Shown here in pieces: positions 34,032 to 42,034 of a stretch of 57,633 nt of DNA. Position 1 is the first letter of the stretch; every line of letters begins with the position of its first letter. A program made the position numbers and the translations under genes. The notes below the pieces were generated by a model. It was not told the DNA's origin and ran no database searches. It saw only the letters and a list, made by a program, of their open reading frames with translations. The stretch is from Bacteroidales bacterium. GTDB taxonomy: Bacteria > Bacteroidota > Bacteroidia > Bacteroidales > UBA932. The stretch is from positions 1-57,633 of the forward strand of contig JAFWRQ010000035.1 in NCBI GenBank assembly GCA_017519865.1, read 5' to 3'.

Positions 34032-35027
34032 TCAGATGGTTTCGGTATAGTCGAGGATGACGTCCCACTGGACGACCTGGACCGTGACCGTACAACTGCC
34101 GTCCCGGACGGGAACATAAGGATAGTCCGAGCCTTTCTTGGTTATGACCAGTTCCTCGATGATGATGCATTTGTTCCTGCCGATGACCGGAAGTTCGATG
34201 GGATAATATGTCTGCTCGCCGCCGAGCGATGCGTCGATGACCAGCATGGTGTGCCTGGGCGACCAGGTGGATTCGAAGGACTCGCCGCTGATGAGGTTGG
34301 GGTAGCAGTAGAAACTGTGCTCCTTTGTGTAAGAGGACCTGTAGGGGATGGTGGCGTTGACCGGGTCCGAAAGGAGCTGGAAGGACTGGCAGGCAGGGTC
34401 GTTGCGGCCTTCCATCAATTTGTTGTACCAGATGGTAGGCTCCGAGGTGGCGGCATAGGTGTTGTCGCCGGCCACGTTGAGGAGATATATGGACTTGATC
34501 CTGAACTCCTTGGACGCGTTGTTGGAAGATGTGAAGGCGGATGTGACCTTCTTGATCATTACCTTGGAGATGATCCTTGTCACCGGTATGGCTATGCTGC
34601 CGCCGTCCTGGAGCACGGCTTCGACCTCTCCGGTCATGACCATGGAGCCTAGGGAATTCTCGGAGAGCAGGGAAGTCCTGGTGAGCAGCGCAGTGCGCGT
34701 GCCGATGCTTTCCATGTTGGGAGCATTGACTACGGCCATCACGGTTTTCTTTCCCTCCTTGGTGACGATGTCTCCGGTCGAGGATGCTCCGGCGTCCAGG
34801 TAGAACTCCTTGGCGCCGCCCTCGTCGAAGACGAATATCTGGAGATTCTTGATGTTGTCCTCTTCTGTCGAAGTCACGTCAGTGACACGGGTTTCAGGGC
34901 TGCCGGTGATGCGGATAGTGGTGTGGATAAGGTTGTCCGCAGGCGTCTCCACGCTTTGCCGGCCGTTGCATCCGGCCAGGCAAAGGGTCAGCATGGCGGC
35001 TGCGATGAGATGGTAATTGTTTTTCAT
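34032..35027 (-). CDS. Major fimbrillin (Mfa1/FimA-like) lipoprotein
   Basis: 331 residues from the ATG at 35027 (MKNNYHLIAAAMLTLCLAGC, lipobox). NIKNLQIFVFDEGGAKEFYLDA and KTVMAVVNAPN are typical of the N-terminal domain of Bacteroidales fimbrillins, and the second domain includes SFYCYPNLI. In this system the precursor is lipidated, transported, and cleaved by an Arg-specific protease so that a freed strand joins the next subunit; candidate Arg residues lie in the first strand (ETRVTDV). Confidence 0.85.
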   Translation of the reverse strand: MKNNYHLIAAAMLTLCLAGCNGRQSVETPADNLIHTTIRITGSPETRVTDVTSTEEDNIKNLQIFVFDEGGAKEFYLDAGASSTGDIVTKEGKKTVMAVVNAPNMESIGTRTALLTRTSLLSENSLGSMVMTGEVEAVLQDGGSIAIPVTRIISKVMIKKVTSAFTSSNNASKEFRIKSIYLLNVAGDNTYAATSEPTIWYNKLMEGRNDPACQSFQLLSDPVNATIPYRSSYTKEHSFYCYPNLISGESFESTWSPRHTMLVIDASLGGEQTYYPIELPVIGRNKCIIIEELVITKKGSDYPYVPVRDGSCTVTVQVVQWDVILDYTETI

Positions 35028-35052
35028 GATATTGATGTTTAAGGGTTGTTGA

Positions 35053-37005
35053 TTACCAGTCAGAGTTGAGGCCATAGCGGCTGATGAGTTCGCTGATCTC
35101 GGGGTCGAGGTTGCCCCTGTGGATGTAGGACGGATCCTGGTCGCATGCGTCGAGATAACTCTGCACTGCGTCCTGGTCCTCACCCTTGCGGGCATGTACG
35201 ATGGCCAGGAGGTAGTTCACGGCAGGGGTCTTCTCGAGCCGGCCAAGTATGTCCAGGGCGCTCTCGTTGTAGTCCATGCAGCAGAAGGCGACGGCGGCGT
35301 TGTAGTCGCCGTAGGGGCGGAGGATGGTGACTGCGGTGCGGTAGTCGCGGTCGCGGATGGCCTGTATGCCGCGCATGTATGCCGTATCCAGCACGGTGGT
35401 GTGGATGGTATCCTTGACCATGCCCTTCCGGTGCAGGTGGAAGTCGAATCTGACTGTCCTCAGCCTTGGGTAGAGGACGGTCCGGAGCCGGGGATAGTAT
35501 GGCGCGGAGGACAGGCCCCGTTCACGCGCGTCCGGGTCGCGGACTTCCGCCCTGCGGAGGTAGTCCTCGCGCTCGTCTCCACCAAGTTCCGTATCTGTGG
35601 CGACGAGTTCTGCGAGCATCTCCCAGTTCTCCGGTATGTTCCTGGAAACGAATGGGATACGCCCTCCCGGAGATGAACCTCCGTCGTACGTTGCGTCCAT
35701 GGAGTAGAAGAGCCCCGCCTCCCGTGTCAGCGAGTCGCGGTACCGGCGGATGTATTTGTCGAAATACTGCGACACCGACGCGCTCCTCCTTCCGGACAGC
35801 GACTCGTTGGACCTGTAGTCGCCTTCGGGGGAACACGAGGCGGTGACGATTATGGAGTCGAGGTCGAATTCGCGGTTCTCGAGCAGGTCGCCGAGATGGC
35901 GCTTTATGCGGGAGATTTCGGAAGCGTTCTCACCAAGGCCGGGATCGATGTCGGCGCGTCCGGTCTCGAAGTCTATCCAATACGTGGAGTTGGCCGTTAC
36001 CCTCCTGCCTATGACCTGTGTGAGGTATCTCTCCTCGTTCTGCGTAAGCGTGCTGAGTGAACTGATATAGAATGTCAGAGGGTCCGCTGATGGTATGGTG
36101 TAGAGGTCGTGTTCCTCCTCGAAGATGGCTCCGGACAGGGTGACGTCGACCTTCCTCAACTCCGGGGCGGTGTTGACTGTCTGCACGTACTCGTAGATGA
36201 AGTCGCCCGAGGACGTGACCATCACCGTGTCCAGGCGAAGGCCGTCGGTGACGATCGGGACCTTGACATAGCGGTTGAACATCCTGTCCTTGCGCTCTAT
36301 CTTGCGGCGGTTGAACGCTGCGGCGAGCATCCGCGTGTAATGCTCGACGGCCTCGCGCTCCGTGACACCGTAGATGGAAGCGAATCTTTCGTCGGATACG
36401 AAGGTGGTATCGGTCTTGAGCTGATACAGGTCGGGGATGTTCCTGTGCAGGAAGACCTCGAGCTCGTGCCGGCGTATGAAGCGCGTGGTATCTGTAATGA
36501 TGGAGTTGATGAAGCGCTCATACTGCTGGTAGCCGCGCAGCTGCGCCTTGCGGTAATCCTTGCCGGTGATGAGTACAGGCTCGAGAAGGATGTCTTCTCC
36601 CAGGACGTTCATCGCGGGCGTCAGGCGCAGCTGCCACCGGCTGTTGAGCATCGTCTGCGGCACGGTCACGAGGAAGCGCAGGTCGACCTTGCCGTGCCGT
36701 TCGGCGACGTTGCGGAAGCGGGCGGTGACAACGGCCGCGTCGATGACGTCCGTGGCCACCATCTCGCCGTCTTCGTTGCGCACGGCCTTCATGATGATCA
36801 TCTCGCGGCCGTCGGGAGCCTGGACACGCAGAGTGTCGCGGTGCGCCCGCAGGCTGTCCATGGACATCTCGGGCAGGCGGTCCTCCCGCGCCAGGGCGAG
36901 GGTGGCCGCCGGCCCCTTCCGTACGCTGCGCAGCCTGGACTGCGTCGAGCAGGAGAGGACGGCCGCTATGGCAAGCACAGGGATGATATAGCGGTATGCG
37001 CGCAT
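35053..37005 (-). CDS. OmpA-like, DUF3868-like lipoprotein of the fimbrial operon
   Basis: 650 residues. Lipoprotein signal (AAVLSC). The N-terminal region (VVTARFRNVAERHGKVDLRFLV) looks like the DUF3868 module often placed first in fimbrial operons. The centre (about 345-430) resembles an OmpA peptidoglycan-binding domain (IDFETGRADIDPGLGENASEI, VTASCSPEGDYRSNESLSGRR). The C-terminus has TPR-like helices (AVNYLLAIVHARKGEDQDAVQSYLDA). A tandem copy YPRLRTVLYPRLRTV (about residue 515) marks a small internal duplication. It likely ties the fimbria to the cell wall. The start overlaps the SSB-like stop by one base. Confidence 0.75.
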   Translation of the reverse strand: MRAYRYIIPVLAIAAVLSCSTQSRLRSVRKGPAATLALAREDRLPEMSMDSLRAHRDTLRVQAPDGREMIIMKAVRNEDGEMVATDVIDAAVVTARFRNVAERHGKVDLRFLVTVPQTMLNSRWQLRLTPAMNVLGEDILLEPVLITGKDYRKAQLRGYQQYERFINSIITDTTRFIRRHELEVFLHRNIPDLYQLKTDTTFVSDERFASIYGVTEREAVEHYTRMLAAAFNRRKIERKDRMFNRYVKVPIVTDGLRLDTVMVTSSGDFIYEYVQTVNTAPELRKVDVTLSGAIFEEEHDLYTIPSADPLTFYISSLSTLTQNEERYLTQVIGRRVTANSTYWIDFETGRADIDPGLGENASEISRIKRHLGDLLENREFDLDSIIVTASCSPEGDYRSNESLSGRRSASVSQYFDKYIRRYRDSLTREAGLFYSMDATYDGGSSPGGRIPFVSRNIPENWEMLAELVATDTELGGDEREDYLRRAEVRDPDARERGLSSAPYYPRLRTVLYPRLRTVRFDFHLHRKGMVKDTIHTTVLDTAYMRGIQAIRDRDYRTAVTILRPYGDYNAAVAFCCMDYNESALDILGRLEKTPAVNYLLAIVHARKGEDQDAVQSYLDACDQDPSYIHRGNLDPEISELISRYGLNSDW

Positions 37006-37352
37006 CAGAACTCGTATTGGAGGAATTCGTCGGTCTCGATGATCTGCAGCTTGGAGGCGAGTACGTCGTATGCGTTGCGTTCCGTGCCGTCGGCGGCGGT
37101 ATAGCGCTGGCTCCTGAGGCGTCCGACTACATATACCTTGTCACCCTTGTGGATGGTCGTCAGGTCGGGGATGTTCTTTCCCTCCCAGGCACTGACGTAA
37201 TGCCACGTGGTTTCGATGACGGGATCGCCGTCGCGCCCTTTGTATACGTAGTTCGTGGCCACGGAGATCCTTGCCACGCGGGAATTGCCTACTACCTGGA
37301 GCCTGACGGCACCGACGTTGCCCCTGATTTCAATGCGATTGAGTTGTTCCAT
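37005..37352 (-). CDS. SSB-like single-stranded DNA-binding protein heading the fimbrial operon
   Basis: 115 residues, one OB fold: NRIEIRGNVGAVRLQVVGNSRVARISVAT, TWHYVSAWEGKNIPDLTTIHKGDKVYVVGRLRSQRY. It lacks the long flexible region and the DDDIPF-type tail of a housekeeping SSB and ends DEFLQYEF, so it is a paralogue rather than the main SSB. The ATG at 37352 follows a promoter box. Its stop overlaps the start of the OmpA-like gene (TGATG), which ties its expression to the fimbrial genes. Role there is unknown. Confidence 0.85.
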   Translation of the reverse strand: MEQLNRIEIRGNVGAVRLQVVGNSRVARISVATNYVYKGRDGDPVIETTWHYVSAWEGKNIPDLTTIHKGDKVYVVGRLRSQRYTAADGTERNAYDVLASKLQIIETDEFLQYEF

Positions 37353-37398
37353 AAGTCTGAGTTTGAAGGTTCGGGCCCGGACTGCGCTGACCGCCAGC

Positions 37399-37442
37399 GT
37401 CCCCGGCCGTGACAAAGTAAGACCATTCCCGGCCGGGGACAA
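37399..37442 (-). promoter_or_regulatory. Promoter of the fimbrial operon wrapped in an 11-bp inverted repeat
   Basis: On the minus strand: TTG (37440-37442), 19-base spacer, TTACTTTG (37413-37420). The perfect arms GTCCCCGGCCG (37399-37409) and CGGCCGGGGAC (37430-37440) lie one in the spacer and one around the expected transcription start, with 20 bases between them. This is the position expected of an operator, or of a structure that forms when the DNA melts. Confidence 0.6.
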
Positions 37443-37521
37443 GGGAACATAAAGAAAGATGACGGGGGTTTCGTATGTTTTTATATGATCAGCCTTTTTT
37501 TTGATACGTCCCCAGGAATAA

Positions 37522-37550
37522 AAAAACAGAAATACCACGCTTCTGTTTTT
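37522..37550. terminator. Hairpin with A- and T-runs between divergent genes
   Basis: AAAAACAGAA (37522-37531) pairs perfectly with TTCTGTTTTT (37541-37550) around 9 bases. It looks like a bidirectional terminator but lies between divergent genes, so it may be a leader hairpin for the zinc-ribbon gene. Confidence 0.55.
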
Positions 37551-37613
37551 GTAGGTTCCTTGGATATGTCGTCAGGCCTGCGCAACTTGGAGGCCCAAAC
37601 AAGGGAAGGAACC

Positions 37614-37994
37614 ATGGATTATCGGGAGAAAGACTCCGACCGTCCGGTCTGCCTGGAATGCGGGGACGAGATCATGTACGGAAGGACAGGCAGGAAGTTC
37701 TGCAGCGACAGCTGCAAGAACAGGTATCACAACCGCAAATACCATTACTCCAGGTCGGTGCGGCTGCACGTGCTGGGCGCTCTGGACAAGAACTACTCCG
37801 TACTGGAGAAGCTCCTCCGCCTGGACATCCGCTCCATCAGCCTTGGCGACCTGGCGCAGATGGGTTACAATAAAGAATTCGTGACCTCCTACCACAAGGT
37901 CGGAGGTCACGACGAATACAGGTGTTTCGATATCAAATACTACTGCACGTCCACCCGGATCTTCCGGATAGAACGGGTGCAGGAGGAGGACTAG
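37614..37994 (+). CDS. Small zinc-ribbon protein (DUF2116-like)
   Basis: 126 residues from the ATG at 37614 (preceded by AGGGAAGG). The N-terminal zinc ribbon has CLEC and CSDSC pairs in CLECGDEIMYGRTGRKFCSD followed by KNRYHNRKYHY. The C-terminal region (LGDLAQMGYNKEFVTSYHKVGGHDEYRCFDIKYY) is a small alpha/beta part. It is probably a nucleic-acid-associated protein by its zinc ribbon and basic patch; no partner is evident. The 3' end overlaps the convergent transporter gene by 4 bases. Confidence 0.75.
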   Translation: MDYREKDSDRPVCLECGDEIMYGRTGRKFCSDSCKNRYHNRKYHYSRSVRLHVLGALDKNYSVLEKLLRLDIRSISLGDLAQMGYNKEFVTSYHKVGGHDEYRCFDIKYYCTSTRIFRIERVQEED

Positions 37995-39268
37995 GCCTGT
38001 TTTTTCTGCGGATCCTTGAAGAGGATCGCGAAGAGGATGCCCACGACGAAGGCGTAAGCCGCGAAGATGTACCAGGCGGTGCTCCAGGACGGGTCGGCGG
38101 CGTTGTAGACGTAGTGGTTGACGACGCGTCCTGCGGCCCAGGTGCCTATCGACGCACCGAGGCCGTTGGTCATAAGCATGAACAGTCCCTGTGCGCTTGA
38201 GCGGATGCCCTTGTCTGTGTTCTCGTTGACGAAAAGCGAGCCGGAGATGTTGAAGAAATCGAATGCGACGCCGTAGACGATGCAGCTCAGCACGAACATC
38301 CATACTCCACCGCCGGGGTTGCCGGCTCCGAAGAGTCCGAAGCGGAACACCCATGCGAACATCGCGATGAGCATCACTTTCTTGATGCCGAACTTCTTCA
38401 TGAAGAACGGGATGAGCAGGATGCAGAGCGTTTCGGAGACCTGGCTGAGCGAGATCAGTGCGTTGGCGTTGTTGGCGCCCCAGGCATTGGCGAATGCGGG
38501 ATTGTCCTTGAACGAGGTGATGAAGGTATTGGCGTAGCCGTTGGTGACCTGCAGGGAAGCTCCCAGCAGCATCGAGAAGATGAAGAACACGGCGAACTGG
38601 CGGTCCTTGAAGAGGCGGAAGGCATTGAGACCGGTGGCCTCTGCGAAGGACTGCGTACCCTCGGACTTGGGCTTGCAGGGGCAGTCAGGCAAGGTCAGGG
38701 CGTATCCGCAGAGGATCAGGCTGATGATACCCGACACGAAGAACTGGTTGTATGTATGCTGGAACTGTATGCCGTCGGTTCCCTTGACGAAATTGACGAA
38801 GAGCATCGTGAGGATGAAGCCGATCGTGCCGAAAACGCGGATCGGGGGAAAGTCCTTGACCGGGTCCTTGCCCGACTTCTCCAACGCATTGTAAGCCACG
38901 GAGTTGGAGATGGCGATGGTGGGCATGAAGAAGGCTATGCTGACGGTATAGAGCGCATAGAACGGGCCGAAACTGATGTTGGAGCCGGCGCTCATGGCGT
39001 ACCATCCCGCCGCGAGCATCGCGAGTCCGGCCACTCCCTGGCAGAGGGACAGGACCTTCTGGGCGGGTATCCACTTGTCCGCGATGATGCCCATCAGGGC
39101 GGGCATGAAGATCGAGACGAAACCCTGGGTGGCGAAGAAGAGCCAGATCTGGGTGCCGAAGCCGCAGCGCGCCAGGAAACTGCCCATGGACGTAAGGTAT
39201 GCACCCCAGGCCGCGAATTCCAGGAAGTTCATGATAATCAGCCTGAGGCTGATGTTCTGATTTTTCAT
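37991..39268 (-). CDS. NupG-type nucleoside:H+ symporter (MFS)
   Basis: 425 residues with about 12 hydrophobic helices. The first, MNFLEFAAWGAYLTSMGSFLA, and the loop GIIADKWIPAQKVL are typical of nucleoside-proton symporters of the NupG/XapB family, which import nucleosides across the inner membrane. It is a single gene leftward with its own promoter box (39310-39317), divergent from tgt. Confidence 0.85.
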   Translation of the reverse strand: MKNQNISLRLIIMNFLEFAAWGAYLTSMGSFLARCGFGTQIWLFFATQGFVSIFMPALMGIIADKWIPAQKVLSLCQGVAGLAMLAAGWYAMSAGSNISFGPFYALYTVSIAFFMPTIAISNSVAYNALEKSGKDPVKDFPPIRVFGTIGFILTMLFVNFVKGTDGIQFQHTYNQFFVSGIISLILCGYALTLPDCPCKPKSEGTQSFAEATGLNAFRLFKDRQFAVFFIFSMLLGASLQVTNGYANTFITSFKDNPAFANAWGANNANALISLSQVSETLCILLIPFFMKKFGIKKVMLIAMFAWVFRFGLFGAGNPGGGVWMFVLSCIVYGVAFDFFNISGSLFVNENTDKGIRSSAQGLFMLMTNGLGASIGTWAAGRVVNHYVYNAADPSWSTAWYIFAAYAFVVGILFAILFKDPQKKQA

Positions 39269-39309
39269 ATGAAAACTGTTTTAGTTGTGTTTCGTTCCGG
39301 TGTGTTCTG

Positions 39310-39317
39310 CAAAAATA
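39310..39317 (-). promoter_or_regulatory. -7 box (TATTTTTG) for the nucleoside transporter gene
   Basis: TATTTTTG on the minus strand, 41 bases before the ATG at 39268. Confidence 0.5.
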
Positions 39318-39339
39318 GAAGAAATTGCGCAGTTTTTAC

Positions 39340-39347
39340 TATCTTTG
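39340..39347 (+). promoter_or_regulatory. -7 box (TATCTTTG) for the tgt operon
   Basis: Exact TAnnTTTG match, 22 bases before the tgt ATG at 39370. Confidence 0.6.
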
Positions 39348-39369
39348 AAGGTTAAAAAAAAGACGACAG

Positions 39370-40500
39370 ATGAAATTTGTCCAGACCGCAGCCGATCCTT
39401 GCAGCTCCGCACGTTGCGGAGTGCTCAGCACCGACCATGGCGACATCCATACTCCCATCTTCATGCCCGTCGGTACCCTCGGGTCCGTCAAGGGCGTGTA
39501 CCATAAGGAGTTGAAGGATGACATCGGCGCGGAGATCATCCTGGGCAACACCTATCACCTGTACCTCCGTCCCGGCCTGGACACGCTCCGCGCCGCCGGA
39601 GGTCTCCACAAATTCGAGTCCTGGGACAGGCCCATCCTCACGGACAGCGGCGGCTTCCAGGTCTTCTCGCTCAGCCCCATCCGCAAGCTCAGGCCCGAGG
39701 GCTGCACCTTCTCCTCGCACATCGACGGCTCGCGCCACACCTTCACCCCTGAGAACAACGTCGATACCCAGCGCATCATCGGGGCCGACATAATGATGGC
39801 CCTCGACGAATGCTGCCCCGGCGATGCCGACTACAGGTATGCCGAGAAGTCGCTGAAACTCACGCAGTCGTGGCTGGAGCGCTTCGCGCGGCGTTTCCGC
39901 GAGACTGAGCCGTTGTACGGCCATTCGCAGTGCTTCTTCCCGATCGTCCAGGGCTGCGTTTATCCCGACCTGCGCCGCCGCGCGGTCGAGCACGCCGTGC
40001 AGTTCGATGCCGACGGCTATGCCATCGGCGGCCTCGCGGTCGGGGAGCCTACCGAGAAGATGTACGAGATGCTCGAGGTCGTGGACCCCATCCTCCCCAA
40101 GGACCGTCCCCGCTACCTGATGGGTGTCGGAACGCCGGCCAACATCCTAGAGGGCATCGCCCGCGGCGTGGACATGTTCGACTGCGTTATGCCCACGCGC
40201 AACGGCCGCAACGGCATGCTTTTCACCTGGGAGGGCATCATGAACATGCGCAACGCCAAATGGGCGGAGGATTTCTCGGAACTCGACCCCAACGGTACGT
40301 CGTTTGTGGACCATACATATACCAAAGCCTACCTGAGGCACCTTTTCATCGCCGGTGAGATGTTCGCCGCCATGATCGCCTCGGAGCACAACCTCGCATT
40401 CTATCTCGATGTCGTGCGGCAGGCGCGCAAGCACATTGAAGAGGGCGACTTCGCCTCCTGGAAGGAGGAGGCCGTCCGGAAAGTGACCAGAAGACTGTGA
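39370..40500 (+). CDS. tgt: Queuine/preQ1 tRNA-ribosyltransferase lacking the zinc cysteines
   Basis: 376 residues; swaps guanine 34 for the queuosine precursor in tRNAs with GUN anticodons. The catalytic Asp residues are in ILTDSGGFQVFS and DMFDCVMPTRNGR, and IGGLAVGEP is conserved. The C-terminal zinc site usually reads as CxCxxC before the segment YSRAYLRHL; here that place reads DPNGTSFVDHTYTKAYLRHL, with no cysteine. Either the zinc is replaced by another fold contact or this lineage has lost it. It is followed by lptG after 1 nt. Confidence 0.92.
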   Translation: MKFVQTAADPCSSARCGVLSTDHGDIHTPIFMPVGTLGSVKGVYHKELKDDIGAEIILGNTYHLYLRPGLDTLRAAGGLHKFESWDRPILTDSGGFQVFSLSPIRKLRPEGCTFSSHIDGSRHTFTPENNVDTQRIIGADIMMALDECCPGDADYRYAEKSLKLTQSWLERFARRFRETEPLYGHSQCFFPIVQGCVYPDLRRRAVEHAVQFDADGYAIGGLAVGEPTEKMYEMLEVVDPILPKDRPRYLMGVGTPANILEGIARGVDMFDCVMPTRNGRNGMLFTWEGIMNMRNAKWAEDFSELDPNGTSFVDHTYTKAYLRHLFIAGEMFAAMIASEHNLAFYLDVVRQARKHIEEGDFASWKEEAVRKVTRRL

Positions 40501-40501
40501 T

Positions 40502-41590
40502 ATGACACTCCAACCGAAGAAACTGGACTGGTACATATTCAAGAAGTTCATGCTGACCTTCGTCATCGCGCTGGTGCTCATCATCGGCATCGTCATCGTG
40601 TTCGACATCAGCGAGAAGATTGACAAGTTCGTGGCCAACCAGGCGCCGCTCAGGGCGATCATAGTGGACTACTACATGAACTTCATACCGTTCTTCGTGA
40701 ACATGTACAGCGCGATGTTCGTGTTCATCTCGGTTATCTTCTTTACCTCGCGTATGGCTGCCAACTCCGAGATCATAGCCATCCTTTCCGGCGGCGTCAG
40801 TTTCCATCGCATGATGGTGCCGTACATAGTGGCTTCGAGCATCATAGCGCTGGTGTCGCTCGGACTGAACCTGTACGTGATCCCGCGCTCGAACCAGCAG
40901 CGACTGCTCTTCGAGAGGGAATTCGTAAAGGACAAGCGCACCGCGGTGCGCGACGTCCATTACCAGATTGCGCCGGGCCAGTTCGTCTATGTCGAGAGTT
41001 TCAGCACCTGGAACAACACCGCATACCGCTTCACCCTCGAAAGCATCGAGGACAACAAGATAGTGAGCAAGCTTTCCGCCGAGACGGCGGCCTGGGACAG
41101 CCTCTCCGGGGCATGGAACCTGAAGAAGTATTTCATCCGCGACTATACTTCCGGCATGTCCGACCAGATCCGTTCCGGCGCACAGCTCGACACCGTCATC
41201 GCATTGACCGTCGACGATTTCTACCGCAACGCCCAGACTGTCCAGACCCTCCCGTACAACGAACTCCAGTCACTCATCAAGACCCAGCAGATGCGCGGCG
41301 ACTCCAATATCATGTACGCCCAGATCGAGAAGCACAACCGCTGGGCCATGCCCTTTTCCTGCATCATCCTGACCATCATCGGAGTGGCTCTCTCTTCGCG
41401 CAAGAAACGCGGAGGCCTTGGCTGGAACCTGGCCCTGGGCATAGCCATTACGTTCTCATATATCCTATTCCAGCGTTTCGCGCAGATGTTCGTCTATACG
41501 GGCATAATGCCGCCGGGGCTGGCCATCTGGATACCGAATTTCCTGTTCGCCATCATCGCTGCGTTCCTCTACAGGGTGGCGCCAAAGTAA
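40502..41590 (+). CDS. LptF/LptG-family LPS export permease
   Basis: 362 residues of the YjgP/YjgQ family: three N-terminal helices (FMLTFVIALVLIIGIVIVFD, IPFFVNMYSAMFVFISVIFF, MMVPYIVASSIIALVSLGL), a periplasmic beta-jellyroll (PGQFVYVESFSTWNNTAYRFTL) and three C-terminal helices. It forms the inner-membrane part of the lipopolysaccharide export bridge. Whether it is LptF or LptG cannot be decided. It is tightly packed after tgt and followed 9 nt later by dut. Confidence 0.9.
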   Translation: MTLQPKKLDWYIFKKFMLTFVIALVLIIGIVIVFDISEKIDKFVANQAPLRAIIVDYYMNFIPFFVNMYSAMFVFISVIFFTSRMAANSEIIAILSGGVSFHRMMVPYIVASSIIALVSLGLNLYVIPRSNQQRLLFEREFVKDKRTAVRDVHYQIAPGQFVYVESFSTWNNTAYRFTLESIEDNKIVSKLSAETAAWDSLSGAWNLKKYFIRDYTSGMSDQIRSGAQLDTVIALTVDDFYRNAQTVQTLPYNELQSLIKTQQMRGDSNIMYAQIEKHNRWAMPFSCIILTIIGVALSSRKKRGGLGWNLALGIAITFSYILFQRFAQMFVYTGIMPPGLAIWIPNFLFAIIAAFLYRVAPK

Positions 41591-41599
41591 AATGCATAT

Positions 41600-42034
41600 A
41601 TGATAGTCAAGATTGTAAACCGGTCGCAGTGGTCTTTGCCGCAATATGCGACCCCATTGTCCGCAGGTGTGGACCTGCGGGCGGACATCCCGGAGGGGAT
41701 CGTTCTGGAGCCCCTCGGCCGGGCCATTGTGCCCACGGGGTTTTACCTTGAGATACCGGCCGGGTACGAGGCGCAGGTGCGCCCGCGCAGCGGCCTTGCC
41801 GCGAAGAAGGGCGTCACCGTCCTCAACTCGCCGGGCACGGTCGACGCGGACTATCGCGGCGAGGTGAAGGTCATCCTCGTGAACCTCTCGTCAGAGCCCT
41901 TCACCGTGGAGCCCGGAGAGCGCATCGCACAGATGGTTTTCGCCCGTCACGAGCAGGTTGAATGGGATGAGGTTGAAGTACTTGAAGAATCGGAACGCGG
42001 AGCCGGAGGCTTCGGAAGCACTGGAGTGAAATGA
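41600..42034 (+). CDS. dut: dUTP diphosphatase
   Basis: 144-residue trimeric dUTPase that hydrolyses dUTP to dUMP. All five motifs are visible: [44 protein letters not shown] and the C-terminal GAGGFGSTG. It overlaps murF by 4 bases (ATGA). Confidence 0.97.
   Translation: MIVKIVNRSQWSLPQYATPLSAGVDLRADIPEGIVLEPLGRAIVPTGFYLEIPAGYEAQVRPRSGLAAKKGVTVLNSPGTVDADYRGEVKVILVNLSSEPFTVEPGERIAQMVFARHEQVEWDEVEVLEESERGAGGFGSTGVK

Noticed and set aside
32652-34652. 666-codon plus-strand frame across the fimbrial genes
   Set aside because: It runs antisense through the tip-like, FimB/Mfa2 and fimbrillin genes, all of which have clear family motifs; it is a shadow frame.
37399-37440. Invertible (phase-variable) promoter
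   Set aside because: Only 20 bases lie between the arms, far too short for the inversions known in Bacteroidales, and no recombinase gene is adjacent.
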